Shown: positions 23,795 through 36,344, counted from the first letter of the stretch. The stretch: DNA of 64,000 bases from Echinarachnius parma (GCA_037951105.1 JBAMJV010001300.1:124001-188000), one strand, 5' to 3'. Numbers and translations are program-made. Notes: generated by a model from the letters alone, not told the origin.

Positions 23795-25281
23795 GGGTAT
23801 AGAAGATTCTAAGTTGCAGGCGCGCCGGAAGCAGTTTTGGATTGGGGGGGGGGGCAAAACCGTAAGGGGGCTCACGATTTATGTGTTTAGGGGCTCATGC
23901 CAACCACACTCACATAGTTGCCAACTTTGAGCCAGAGGTGCGAGTGAGACATTGCGAGGATAAAGCGACCAAGCCCGAGGGAGCGAAGTGACTGAGCGGA
24001 GTCCCCCCTCCCACGGTAGGGAGCTTTTGCATTTTGTGACTTGAAATTGGCAATCTGGTGCATAAAACATGATCCAACAACATAGCTTACAGCCAGAAAT
24101 GAGTCCCGAGGGGAGCGAAGCGACCGAGAGCTGGGGCAGAACCAGAGAGGGAGGGTTTGGGGGGGGGGGGGGGGGTATCCCCCTCCCAAGGGGAATATTT
24201 GGCATTTATATACTTGAAATGGTGCAATCTGGTGCATAAAAACATAAACCATATGCCACATTATGTATGATCCAACAACATAGCTTACAACCCAAAATGA
24301 GTCCCGAGGGAGCGAAGCGACCGAGGGCTGTGGCAGAGCCAGAGGGGGAGGGTTTGGGAGGGGGTATCCCCCTCCCACGGGGAAGATTTGGCATTTATAT
24401 CCTTGAAATGGTGCAATCTGGTGCATAAAAACATAAACCATATGCCACATTTGTATGATCCAACATCATAGCTTACAGCCCAAAATGAGTCCCGAGTCAG
24501 CGAAGCGACAACGCGACCGAAGGCTGGGGTAGAGACAGAGGGGGAGGGTTTCGGAGGGGGTATCCTCCTCCCACGGGGAAGATTTTGCATTTATATACTT
24601 GAAATGGTGCAATTTGGTACACGTCACACAAACAGCCAGAGCAATAACAGCGTACACAGGAACTACGTGGACCGGTACATAAAAATCCACCCCAGACGTA
24701 CCATACGCAAGTTACACAACAAACTGAGATAATTTGTTTGCGCGCGAAGCGCGCAGCGAAAAAGTTTAATGAATGTATAACTCAGTTTTAAAACGTTAGA
24801 ATTAGCAAGTATTGGCTGATACATTTAATGTTTTCTTTTCCTTTTTCTTTCTTTTTTTTTTTTTTTTTTAGGGCGGCCTTTTTTTTTTTTTTTGGGGGGG
24901 GGGGGGGGCAAAAACGCGTTTTGCCCCCCCCCCCACTTTTTGGATTGGGGGGCGGCCGCCCCCCCCCCCCCCCCCACTTCCGGCGCCTATGCTAAGTTGA
25001 ACTTAACTCTAAGTTGGACTATTATGAAAAGCCATTTGTATCCTTGGAATAAAACATATTAAAAAGCAAGAAAATACAAGTATTTGAAACTTCCGACAAA
25101 TGTATATCAATAACTTCAAGGCTCGGTGATAATAACAAATATTACTGATTGCAATCAAAATGTATGCCTTTTAAAAGAACTGATCAACAATTTTACAAGG
25201 CAACTATACGGCGTTCCATGCATAAAGGTAAGGTACAACTTAAGAGGTGAGTTCAACTTTTAATCTTTGTGAAACACCCCC
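23795..25281. mobile_element. MITE family C split by a hAT-like element
   Basis: The left stub at about 23795-23816 ends AGATTCTAAGTTG. After the insertion the C element resumes at 24992 with CTAAGTTGAACTTAACTC and ends near 25281 with TTTGTGAAACACCCCC. Confidence 0.82.
23817..24991. mobile_element. hAT-like non-autonomous element with 8-bp target duplication
   Basis: The 1175-bp insert starts CAGGCGCGCCGGAAG and ends CTTCCGGCGCCTATG. It is flanked on both sides by CTAAGTTG (23809-23816 and 24992-24999), an 8-bp duplication as expected for the hAT superfamily. The interior has about four degenerate units of 170-190 bp (roughly 23890-24610), each with GAGTCCCGAG, GCGAAGCGAC and CCCTCCCA. G and C runs lie inside the right end. 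Overlapping minus-strand frames of up to 187 codons arise from these repeats; I see no transposase motif. Confidence 0.88.
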
Positions 25282-25465
25282 TGATCTGACAATGATACCT
25301 GGCCATGCACTGCCTTTCGAGATTCAAGATTAATTAATCTAATATTAGAAAGCAGGCCAATGATTCGACCCCTCTATATTTATATCTTACTTTCGGCGAG
25401 GCAATGATAACTATCCTGCGAGTTATATTCCTGGCTCAAGTTTAACCCTTCTTCTTCCGACGGTC

Positions 25466-25988
25466 TTAAAGGGCAATGCAACTCAAGAATAGTGTGTATC
25501 CTACTTGATATATCGTAATATGCCTTTTTATTATATATAACATAACTCCGACTCAGATTTCTGTTTTGGGAGAAATATGTGAAAACTCTATCGGGCTTAC
25601 CACTATACATGCGAACACTGGAGGCCGCCATTATTAGGTGTGTGCGGACTTATGGTCAGTGATATGCACTAATGCATTTCAATAGGACCTATTGTTACCA
25701 TTGTCTGAATACTTGTAGATGCTTTGACGAGTCTGTAAATCAGTGAAAAGCTTTTTGTTCGGCCCGTAGCGCACTCGTCATAGTTTGCAAAGCATGTCGG
25801 GCAATTACAAGAACATGGCCGCTCCCATCACTTTTGCCGCCGTAAACATTTGTAAAATGTGGGTATGTTCACGTAGGATTTCATGGGATCCAGGAGGCCC
25901 AAATTGCCAAGTTATGTATCAAATAAAATGTCTGTTCACCCTCTAAACGATAATAATAGCCGAAAGCCATAGTTTCATTGCCCTTTAA
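25466..25988. mobile_element. MITE family L with TTAA ends
   Basis: TTAAAGGGCAATG at the left and CATTGCCCTTTAA at the right are inverted. The 523-bp interior has CpG-containing words around GGCCGCCATTATTAGG. Confidence 0.75.
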
Positions 25989-25989
25989 T

Positions 25990-26560
25990 TCCAATGTAGA
26001 TATGAATATAGCACTTCAGATTCAAGAAGCTAATGGATAATTTTGTGCAAGGCCGAAAAAAAGATTAACAACAAAGGAAAATAAACAAAGGAAGAGAAAA
26101 GGCATGAAGGGGGGAATAATCAAAATGCGACTCGCGATTTATATTTCCACCTAGCCCCACACGTGCATAACTGCGGGGCTTTTCTCACACTTCCTGCAAA
26201 GTTTCATGCATTTATTCCTTTTTCCTTAGTCCCATGTGTGCTTATACCTTGCGGCTTTCACGCACCTCGATTCTCAAACGACAAAATTACCGCTCGCTTG
26301 TGGTGGCGCATTTAAATTTATAATAATATTGCCAGGTATGGGGAAGGGGGATCAATATACAGCAGTTACGCCATCACACCCTGCCCCGCTCTAACCCCGT
26401 CATAGTTGCCTCGCTGATAAATAAAATACAATTTTATTTTTAAAAGAATTATTATTAATATTGAATAGATATGTTTATATCAAAACAAAAAGATAAGAAA
26501 ACGAAAAAGTAATCATTTATTAAACGGGGTGATTGTAATATAATTGTCAGGGTGGTCCTA
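25990..26560. other. AT-rich intergenic, nothing recognised
   Basis: No exon or repeat family was recognised. An ATA-run plus TAGCGCC hairpin motif follows at 26562-26635. Confidence 0.5.
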
Positions 26561-26941
26561 TATAATAATAATACTAATAATAATATAACATATTTGTATA
26601 GCGCCTACTGCAGTCCAGCCTCTAAGCGCTTCGAGAAGAAAGTTGTAGATATGAATAAATAAGTTTAAGGATGTAGTGATCTATAACACGATTATCGTCA
26701 CGATACCATAAATAAAACACTAAATAGAAAGCGAATAACATTTTATACCATTAAACGAAATCATAAATAACATACAAATGGCATACAATGACTTGCTGTA
26801 AGTGTGTGCCATAGTAATATCTAGCACAGGCTTGATATATCGCTTCAGTTGGAAATATAGAAGAAGGAGAAGAGGAGAGAATGAGAAATATAAATGTATG
26901 ACATTAAAGAGATGACATTTACCGCAGAAAGGTTATTAAAA

Positions 26942-29935
26942 TACCAAGACCCCTTAATTGGAGGTTTAAGAATGCATGCGGAACGCCCCCGGCGAAGATA
27001 CCTTTATACCAAGACCCCTTAATTGGAGGTTTAAGAATGCATGCGGAACGCCCCCGGCGAAGATACCTTTATACCAAGACCCCTTAATTGGAGGTTTAAG
27101 AATGCATGCGGAACGCCCCCGGCGAAGATACCTTTATACCAAGACCCCTTAATTGGAGGTTTAAGAATGCATGCGGAACGCCACCGGCGAAGATACCTTT
27201 ATACCAAGACCCCTTAATTGGAGGTTTAAGAATGCATGCGGAACGCCCCCGGCCAAGATACCTTTATACCAAGACCCCTTAATTGGAGGTTTAAGAATGC
27301 ATGCGGAACGCCCCCGGCCAAGATACCTTTATACCATGACCCCTTAATTGGAGGTTTAAGAATGCATGCGGAACGCCCCCGGCCAAGATACCTTTATACC
27401 AAGACCCCTTAATTGGAGGTTTAAGAATGCATGCGGAACGCCCCGGCCAAGATACCTTTATACCAAGACCCTTTAATTGGAGGTTTAAGAATGCATGCGG
27501 AACGCCCCCGGCCAAGATACCTTTATACCAAGACCCCTTAATTGGAGGTTTAAGAATGCATGCGGAACGCCCCCGGCCAAGATACCTTTATACCAAGACC
27601 CCTTAATTGGAGGTTTAAGAATGCATGCGGAACGCCCCCGGCCAAGATACCTTTATACCAAGACCCCTTAATTGGAGGTTTAAGAATGCATGCGGAACGC
27701 CCCCGGCCAAGATACCTTTATACCAAGACCCCTTAATTGGAGGTTTAAGAATGCATGCGGAACGCCCCCGGCCAAGATACCTTTATACCAAGACCCCTTA
27801 ATTGGAGGTTTAAGAATGCATGCGGAACGCCCCCGGCCAAGATACCTTTATACCAAGACCCCTTAATTGGAGGTTTAAGAATGCATGCGGAACGCCCCCG
27901 GCCAAGATACCTTTATACCAAGACCCCTTAATTGGAGGTTTAAGAATGCATGCGGAACGCCCCCGGCCAAGATACCTTTATACCAAGACCCCTTAATTGG
28001 AGGTTTAAGAATGCATGCGGAACGCCCCCGGCCAAGATACCTTTATACCAAGACCCCTTAATTGGAGGTTTAAGAATGCATGCGGAACGCCCCCGGCCAA
28101 GATACCTTTATACCAAGACCCCTTAATTGGAGGTTAAAGAATGCATGCGGAACGCCCCCGGCCAAGATACCTTTATACCAAGACCCCTTAATTGGAGGTT
28201 TAAGAATGCATGCGGAACGCCCCCGGCCAAGATACCTTTATACCAAGACCCCTTAATTGGAGGTTTAAGAATGCATGCGGAACGCCCCCGGCCAAGATAC
28301 CTTTATACCAAGACCCCTTAATTGGAGGTTTAAGAATGCATGCGGAACGCCCCCGGCCAAGATACCTTTATACCAAGACCCCTTAATTGGAGGTTAAAGA
28401 ATGCATGCGGAACGCCCCCGGCCAAGATACCTTTATGCCAAGACCCCTTAATTGGAGGTTTAAGAATGCATGCGGAACGCCCCCGGCCAAGATACCTTTA
28501 TACCAAGACCCCTTAATTGGAGGTTAAAGAATGCATGCGGAACGCCCCCGGCGGAGATACCTTTATACCAAGACCCCTTAATTGGAGGTTTAAGAATGCA
28601 TGCGGAACGCCCCCGGCGGAGATACCTTTATACCAAGACCCCTTAATTGGAGGTTTAAGAATGCATGCGGAACGCCCCCGGCCAAGATACCTTTATACCA
28701 AGACGCCTTCATTGGAGGTTTAAGAATGCATGCGGAACGCCCCCGGCCAAGATACCTTTATACCAAGACCCTTTAATTGGAGGTTTAAGAATGCATGCGG
28801 AACGCCCCCCGGCCAAGATACCTTTATACCAAGACCCCTTAATTGGAGGTTTAAGAATGCATGCGGAACGCCCCCGGCGAAGATACCTTTATACCAAGAC
28901 CCCTTAATTGGAGGTTTAAGAATGCATGCGGAACGCCCCCGGCCAAGATACCTTTATACCAAGACCCCTTAATTGGAGGTTTAAGAATGCATGCGGAACG
29001 CCCCCGGCGAAGATACCTTTATACCAAGACCCCTTAATTGGAGGTTTAAGAATGCATGCGGAACGCCCCCGGCCAAGATACCTTTATACCAAGACCCCTT
29101 AATTGGAGGTTTAAGAATGCATGCGGAACGCCCCCGGCCAAGATACCTTTATACCAAGACCCCTTAATTGGAGGTTTAAGAATGCATGCGGAACGCCCCC
29201 GGCGAAGATACCTTTATACCAAGACCCCTTAATTGGAGGTTTAAGAATGCATGCGGAACGCCCCCGGCCAAGATACCTTTATACCAAGACCCCTTAATTG
29301 GAGGTTTAAGAATGCATGCGGAACGCCCCCGGCCAAGATACCTTTATACCAAGACCCCTTAATTGGAGGTTTAAGAATGCATGCGGAACGCCCCCCGGCC
29401 AAGATACCTTTATACCAAGACCCCTTAATTGGAGGTTTAATAATGCATGCGGAACGCCCCCGGCCAAGATACCTTTATACCAAGACCCCTTAATTGGAGG
29501 TTTAAGAATGCATGCGGAACGCCCCCGGCCAAGATACCTTTATACCAAGACCCCTTAATTGGAGGTTTAAGAATGCATGCGGAACGCCCCCGGCGGAGAT
29601 ACCTTTATACCAAGACCCCTTAATTGGAGGTTTAAGAATGCATGCGGAACGCCCCCGGCCAAGATACCTTTATACCAAGACCCCTTAATTGGAGGTTTAA
29701 GAATGCATGCGGAACGCCCCCGGCCAAGATACCTTTATACCAAGACCCCTTAATTGGAGGTTTAAGAATGCATGCGGAACGCCCCCGGCGGAGATACCTT
29801 TATACCAAGACCCCTTAATTGGAGGTTTAAGAATGCATGCGGAACGCCCCCGGCGAAGATACCTTTATACCAAGACCCCTTAATTGGAGGTTTAAGAATG
29901 CATGCGGAACGCCCCCGGCCAAGATACCTTTATGA
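26942..29935. repeat. 65-bp satellite, about 46 tandem copies
   Basis: The unit includes CCAAGACCCCTTAATTGGAG, TTTAAGAATGCATGCGGAAC, GCCCCCGGCC and AAGATACCTTTAT. Copies are nearly identical. The main variants are GGCCAAG, GGCGAAG and GGCGGAG at one position, plus rare TTAAAG for TTTAAG and one extra C. GGCGAAG dominates the left edge and reappears in patches at the right. As 65 is not a multiple of 3, each frame cycles through three phases over 195 bp, giving meaningless 60-80-codon frames. G+C is far above the flanks. Confidence 0.97.
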
Positions 29936-30430
29936 ATTATGATGACCATTGTATGGCCGACTAGAAATTGTCAAGTAAAAAAAAAAACGAAAAAAGGTTG
30001 ACGTGCTCAGAATAAACTGTTGATTAGTATTAGCTTGGATAGTACTCTCCTAGTACTATCCATGGTATTGGGATGACTTATCAATATCATTCACCCAATA
30101 CAAATACCAACTACTCTCAACATTTTATAGGTATTTATTTGCGCTCAGATAACAATTAAATATATACTTGATATATTGTAATGAATTGCGCAGTAACACG
30201 GGGACACGTGCCACCAATAATTTGAAGAAAAAACACAATAAGAAACATAAGGGACATCGGCTCCTGCCTTTTAATATGGCAGTTGAGCACGATTATTTGC
30301 AGTATATTACTATCACAATCATGACAATACTTCCTAATAACATTACTACGCGTGCAGGATCCGCTGTGAGAGCAGTGTTTCACTCCACTAAGAGGCTTAT
30401 TACGTATAATGAATTTATAATTATCCCCAT
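29936..30430. other. Intergenic, nothing recognised
   Basis: Unique AT-rich sequence. A 125-codon open frame (30168-30545) has no recognisable motif and runs into the direct repeat that follows. Confidence 0.45.
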
Positions 30431-30815
30431 TAGGCGGAATAGCAAAGACGCCATGAACAAATTAATGGAAACTTTACCGTTTACATATAATAACAATGAC
30501 AGATTTAATATTTGGTCCGCTGTTATAGTTGTGTTTGTCACTTAAAGTGGCTTAATTTTGTTTTTACAAAACATCATTACCAATAATTTGCTAATTAGTG
30601 TTAAACATAAATTATACCGTCACACATGCAGCCAAATATCAAAGACGCCATTGACAAATTAAGGCAAATTTCACAATTTAGGCATAGCTGTGTTTGTCAC
30701 TTAAAGTGGCTTAATTTTTAGAATAATTTGATAATTAGTGTTAAAGATAAGATGCCGCCACCCATACAGCCGAATAGCAAAGACGCCACTGGGATAAATT
30801 AATGCCAACCTTATG
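30430..30815. repeat. Degenerate direct repeat of about 160-180 bp, 2-3 copies
   Basis: AAAGACGCCAT-like words at about 30445, 30640 and 30780 and TTTGTCACTTAAAGTGGCTT at about 30534 and 30692 recur in the same order, together with TAATTAGTGTTAAA. Confidence 0.75.
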
Positions 30816-30997
30816 CTATCTAGACACGTTTCAACTTGATGAAAATAATTCGTTTTTTTGTTGTGATGTCACGTTCATTATATAAACAATGCCATTAACA
30901 CACCCATGTAATTGATATTGACTGTGTTATGTAGTCACAATTTGTATGCAGAGCGCGAATGAGAATTAACACATCGGTTGGAAACTAAGTCAAACCG

Positions 30998-31295
30998 CAG
31001 GCCCGTAGCCAGGGTGGTGCGTTGGGTGCGTATGCACCCCCCCCCCCCCCCCCAATTCAGAAAGGTCCACTTTGTTGACGGTCTTGGGACCACTTTTTAC
31101 CGGTCTCGGGTCCATTTTCAGTGGTCTCGACCATAATCTAAACCGATGGTCTTCTACTCTTCATGATTTCACAACTCAACCAGAGGTCTCGGCCTCGGCC
31201 TCGAAAAAAATTTGCGACGGACATCCCCCCCGCCCCCCCCCCCCCGCCCCCCCCCCCCCCCCCCCGCCCCCTTAAAAATCCTGGCTACGGGCCTG
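30998..31295. mobile_element. Poly-C foldback element with perfect 16-bp ends
   Basis: CAGGCCCGTAGCCAGG at the left is the exact inverse of CCTGGCTACGGGCCTG at the right. The flanks AACCG and AACCT suggest a 5-bp target duplication with one change. Long C runs lie inside. Confidence 0.85.
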
Positions 31296-31805
31296 AACCT
31301 GCTTACATCAATATAATTATATGTTACAAAATCACGAATGATTTGTGCCAAAAGGAAGCAAATGCTGATTGACAGGGCCCGTTAATACATGTAAAACATA
31401 AAATAATGTTCAATTCATATAACCTAAAGAAACGAACAAATTATTACAAAAATACACACACACACACAAAAATGGTTACAAATCAGTCATATAACGTCAT
31501 AGGAGAATTCATTTGTTCAGCGACGACCTGTCAGTATAAAGACTATACCTGCCTATATAACGAACATTTTCTCGCATCACTTGATATCATTTTGCGTGTA
31601 AATTTTCCTTTGCCTTGTGTGTGTATTACATATTTGTTTGAATGTAGATATTGATAGATAGATATGTCGGTTTTTATTGAACACATGAAATCAACAATCG
31701 TATTTCATGGCGGTTTGCTCTACAAACGGCAATTTGAAAAGATTGTCTTTTTGTATAGACCGCATATTTGTTGAATTCCCTCCAGAATATTAAAACCCAT
31801 TCAAA

Positions 31806-32304
31806 TTAAAGGGGTAGTACAGTTTTGGTAAGGCTGAACTTTAGTAACCAGAACCTGCACAGTAAGATTACAAACTAATATTTATATCCCCAGCATGCTC
31901 GAAAGGTATACAAAAATACAAACGACTAAGTAAAAAGCCTGCTATCATTCAAAAAGCGCCATTAAAACACAAGAGGGCGCTTTATAATAAGGCATTCGTT
32001 TCAACCATTTTTCATACAAAATTATGCATGTAATGTTTTGTTGAAATAATGATTAAATAGAGAGATCATCAACAACTATTTAAAAACCGCTTTTGAAAGT
32101 TTTTGAAAAAGTGTAAGCAATTTTTTATTTTTTCAAAAAATCATCGTATTTATTTGGGGCCCAAATAAATACGATCGGATATATTTATTAATATTTCAGC
32201 CATTTCTGAACCGATTTTGACCAAATAAAGTTTATTCTGCCATTAAAATTGCATGTTCTTTCAAATTCGACACTCAGTTTTTCATTACCTCACGAATTTT
32301 TTTT
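31806..32304 (+). mobile_element. MITE family A, right end truncated
   Basis: It starts TTAAAGGGGTAGTACAG and is collinear with the family until just after CATTACCTCACGAA. The central palindrome at 32143-32175 has 16-bp perfect arms around one G. Confidence 0.9.
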
Positions 32305-32807
32305 GGATTAATCCTTTACATTGTTGAACACATCAATATAATAGCGTAGTGGCTTGCAAATTGATTTGTATAAATTCTATATTACAATTTAAATTTGTAA
32401 GTAAAAAGGTGAAATTCTAATATTTTTAATATTATGAGTATGGTCACGCGTAGTCTATTCAATGTTTCGGAAAGGCTGCCGCGGTTGTTGAGATATAACG
32501 ATATGACAAAGGTGACAACCATTTTTTTTTGCTGAGCCTTATACATACTATAATTATAAATAAAACATATACCACAAATATGATGACTTATAGCTATGAA
32601 AATGCACGATTTCTTCTCACCAAAGTCACTCGCTATGCCTAACACTGAAACCGGGAATTGATAATTATGTGAAATAATTTGTTAAAAGGAGAATCTTGTA
32701 AATCATTTCCGGGTACAAGGAAAGGAAATGAAACAATCTTGGTGAAACATGGTTCTGCATAAAGGTCGTGACCACCGGTTTAAATTGTTAGATTGATTAT
32801 ACAACCA

Positions 32808-33206
32808 CACACAGGCGTACCCAGGGGGTGTTTGGGGTGCTCAAAGCCCCCCTTGGACGGAAAATTACTGTTTTGGGGTGTTAACCCGTTGAGGACTGGT
32901 CCCGAAATATTTCGGGCTGGAGTCTATGGAGAATGCGTGTTATACCAAAATCAATTCGTCCTCAACGGGTTAATAATAATAATAATAATACACAACATTT
33001 ATTAGGCGCTTAATACGGTTGTTTCTAAGCGCACCATTGTCGGTCTACAATTTACAGACAAAATTTATACTAAACACACACATTATACACCCCTAAACAT
33101 GACCCTCATGACCATTGGTCTCGGAACCCCCCCCCCCCCCCCCACCCCACACTTACACGACGGAATAACACCTCCCTTGATAACAAATCCTTGGTACGCC
33201 TATGCC
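32808..33206. mobile_element. Foldback element with CAGGCGTACCCAGG end, carrying a nested MITE
   Basis: CAGGCGTACCCAGG at the left pairs with TTGGTACGCCTATG at the right. The interior holds the 93-bp TTAA element, an ATA-run/TAGGCGC motif and a poly-C run. Confidence 0.7.
32881..32973. mobile_element. 93-bp TTAA foldback
   Basis: TTAACCCGTTGAGGAC and GTCCTCAACGGGTTAA bound 93 bp, and an inner palindrome CCCGAAATATTTCGGG lies near the left. TTAACCC-type termini fit the piggyBac superfamily. Confidence 0.88.
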
Positions 33207-33320
33207 TGCACACAACGTAATGAATACAAATGAAGTCAGCGTGCGGCCATATTTTGTACTCAACATACATGTAATTGTCATGCCGTTTATTAATTTATTG
33301 TCCAAGAAAATAATAAGTCT

Positions 33321-33797
33321 CAGGGGTGCATACCCGGGGGGTCTGTCCTCATAGAAAGGGGGGTATCATGCGTGACCAAAGACTTGCCAAAAGCACCCTA
33401 AACGAGTATTTGCGTGGTGCAAAAAATACACCCTAAGCAAGTATGATTATCGGTAATTTGATACCCTAAGCAAGTAATCAATTTTGTGTTAACCCCTAAG
33501 CAAGTATTTTTGATACCCTAAGCAAGTAATCATTTTTTTGTAAACCCCTAAGCAAGTAAGCTGAGTTTTTGAGACCCTAAACGAGTAATTCATCTTTTTG
33601 ATACCCTAAACGAGTAATTCATCAGCCTAGAATAGATTCCCTATTTCCTGATTTTGGGTGATTTTGAGACCATAAACGAGATACTCGAGTATCTCGCCTG
33701 ATCGTGAAAAACCACCCTAATTACTCGTTTTCTTGGTCACGCATGATACCCCCCCTTCAATGAGGACAGACCCCCCCCCCCCCCCCGGGGGTTGCAT
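33321..33797. mobile_element. Foldback element with internal CCTAAGCAAGTA repeats
   Basis: Left arm words GGGGTCTGTCCTCAT and GGGGGTATCATGCGTGACC match inverted words at the right. Eight copies of CCCTAAGCAAGTA or CCCTAAACGAGTA lie at about 33398-33615, mostly 20-35 bp apart. A 20-bp perfect palindrome is at 33677-33696 (CGAGATACTCGAGTATCTCG). Confidence 0.85.
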
Positions 33798-33799
33798 AT

Positions 33800-34890
33800 C
33801 AATAACACAACAATCCAGTATTGAGCATGTTGAGAGAAAGAAAAACTAATATAATAAAGACCTTTGACTCAATGGTACACGATTTTATCGCATCCAGTGA
33901 TTATATATCAATGGCCTAAACTCGCTAAGTACATGGTTGCGTAACCCTTATTAATATAATATCACAAGTTTCCTTGTAATTGGATATAGTTCAATTTTCG
34001 AGATCAAATGTTCATTTGTAGCCCGCGACTCTAATAGGATTTCCTCTTCCGTTATGATTTCCTCTATTTCGGTTTCAGTTGTCTCTCGCTTTCGAGTTTT
34101 TGCACGTTTTACAAATCGAGTCTGAATATATAATTGCGTTCTTCATTATTATATATTGCATCTAAATTAAACCTTTTACTGATAATACTACTGAAATAGA
34201 CCGAAATAGATCGAACTCGTAAACAGCGGGAAGTGGCATTCAACATCAGACGCATCATCAGTTTATTTAGCAATAATACATCATTTGCGCTGAAAAGAAG
34301 AGTACGAGGAAAGAGATCCACATTCGGGTAAAAGTGTTCTGGTCTAGTTGTCAGAGCTCCACTATTCGCACTAACAGACTAATCGGCCCAGGATCGATCC
34401 TTGGCTGCGTCTCTCGGATGGTGACCATAAAGGGCGGTTCCAGACGTAAATAATCATAATTGATTGAACGCGTCTGTAAAATAACAAACAACATGAGCAT
34501 CATCATGATGATAGAGTCTCTTAAAAAGGACGACCAGTAGTGAGGACCCACAGGAGGAGCAATGAGGGTGTACAATGATAGAGGTGCCAAGGTATCAATA
34601 ACATGCATTTGAACATCATTACCAGAATAAAAATAAGACAGATCGTTGGTATTGTAGCTGCAGCTACGACATGACTTGTATACCAAAGATTAACTCGCAA
34701 CATATTAGAGACTGGAGTACCACGTGTTAAGTTTACGTTGTCTACGAACATTTCAGTAATCTTGTATACAACATACAGACTGGGTGAATAGATAAGTTTG
34801 TTCTAGCAAGAGAGGAATACATTTTGAAACTTGCACACTTTTCTAATTGGATTTTATCATCGGGCATTGTCCTATCCTCTTACGGCATCA
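33800..34890. other. Unique region with unrecognised minus-strand frames
   Basis: Adjacent minus-strand frames at 34351-34686, 34521-34751 and 34109-34321 contain hydrophobic stretches (for example AAATIPTICLIFILVMM). They shift frame relative to one another. They could be remnants of a membrane-protein gene or chance. I recognise no family. Confidence 0.3.
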
Positions 34891-34895
34891 CGGAC

Positions 34896-35062
34896 GGACC
34901 AATCACCCAACAGTAAGTGACCAATGGTCATTGACCAATTGAACAATGACAAATATTATCGATAAATCATTATCAACACGGACCAATCACCCAACAGTAA
35001 GTGACCAATGGTCATTGACCAATTGAACAATGACAAATATTATCGATAAATCATTATCAACA
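34896..35062. repeat. Exact tandem duplication of about 83 bp
   Basis: The segment from GACCAATCACCCAACAG to AAATCATTATCAACA appears twice with no visible difference. Each copy contains the inverted words GACCAATGGTC and CAATTGA/ATTG that could form a small hairpin. Confidence 0.93.
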
Positions 35063-35161
35063 TTATCATTATCCTCTTCCTCATCCTAATCCTCATCATC
35101 ATCTTTATCCTCCTCCTCCTCCTCCTCCTCATCATCATGATCGTTTTCATCAGCATCATCG

Positions 35162-35193
<32 letters not shown>

Positions 35194-35245
35194 GTCATCA
35201 TAATCATCATCATCATTATCTTCATCATCGTCATCATCATCCACA
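35063..35245. repeat. (ATC)n microsatellite
   Basis: About 180 bp are mostly ATC/CTC triplets. The poly-Met and poly-Ile frames across it are artefacts of the repeat. Confidence 0.95.
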
Positions 35246-35249
35246 GTAT

Positions 35250-36340
35250 GTATATCTTAATCAATTTACACAAATCAGCTAATAAAGATTACATTATCAG
35301 GCCATTAAGATACATGCACTCGATGTAGGTTTTACAGTCATGAACGTGGCACTAATGCAACATTATGTGAAAATGTAAGGGGTAAGCGACCGGGTGCAGA
35401 GACCTCTATTATTCGTGGCCAGCGGGCATGGCAGTGACTGAAGTGCTATGTCGTTGATCGAGCGACGATATAACTATCCATTATTTACTCTTCAATAACG
35501 AACAGTGGCGTATATAGCTACGGGGGCACTGGGGCATGCGCCCCCAATGATTTGACACAAACAGTTAGGAGCAAAGCCAAACAAATACGCAAGTGCATAT
35601 GTAGTGCGCCCCGACTCTCAGTAGAATAGAGAGCTGAAGTGTAATGAATAGAAAATAGATAGATAAATGGTTTTATTCATATAACTGCACATCGTAGCCC
35701 GAAAGCTAAATTGTATACAATTTTACAATCAAATAAATCGTATAAAGCATAAGATACCAATACAAAATACAATTACATAATAACAATAAAGTACATTTTA
35801 TCAAGACAAATAATACATCCATTACACTGAAATAATCGGAAACGTTAGCATAAAAAGATAAAAAGTCATGGTACTACTATAAAATCATTTAAAGTGGATA
35901 ATGAATCTGGTATTTGAGTAATTACTTGGAGTTGATATTTATGTTAAATAGCATATCACGATTATCGAATATTGCAACAAAATTAATAGAGTAACGAATA
36001 AGTTATACATGAATTCATGTGTATATCTCGAGTCCATTAAATAAAAAGTACAATTTAAAACAAAATTTGGATATTGTATTAAAGTCCTTAAAAGTTTAAA
36101 ATAGTGGCGTTATACTAAAACAATGTATCAAAGGTCGAGTAATTGTACTGTTATATAAATCATTTCAATTGGCAGTTGAGAATAAATCTAATATTTAAAT
36201 AAATACTGGAAAATACAGTCATTTTAGTAAAAATTAATATATAGAGAAAGGGAGAGAGAATGTTAGTGTAACATAAAGAGACAGATAAAAGAAGAGAAGA
36301 AGACGGAGAGAAAACAGTTACATGTGAGTACATAATGTAT
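35250..36340. other. AT-rich intergenic with a foldback fragment
   Basis: AGTGGCGTATATAGCTACGG followed by GGGCATGCGCCCCC at about 35506-35560 resembles one end of the poly-C foldback class. Nothing else was recognised. Confidence 0.45.
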
Positions 36341-36344
36341 AGCC

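Noticed and set aside
23887..24450. 187-codon minus-strand frame as a transposase
   Set aside because: It consists of the internal tandem units of the hAT-like element and has no catalytic or zinc-finger pattern.
25380..25631. Minus-strand frame starting MAASSVRMYSG with a GTAAGC that looks like a first-exon donor
   Set aside because: It lies wholly within the TTAA-ended MITE L, and no downstream exon or promoter supports it.
27291..29558. Repeat-protein-like frames (RNAPGQDTFIPRPLNWRFKN)
   Set aside because: A 65-bp unit cycles through three frames. The frames stop at the TAA present in each unit, there is no start or splice context, and the DNA behaves as a satellite.
27000..29935. CRISPR-like array
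   Set aside because: Units are contiguous identical repeats without unique spacers, in a eukaryotic context with introns and MITEs.
34109..34751. Possible membrane-protein gene on the minus strand
   Set aside because: Hydrophobic segments are present, but frames shift, splice sites were not convincing and no family motif was recognised.
35040..35328. Poly-Met and poly-Ile frames
   Set aside because: Translation of an (ATC)n microsatellite.
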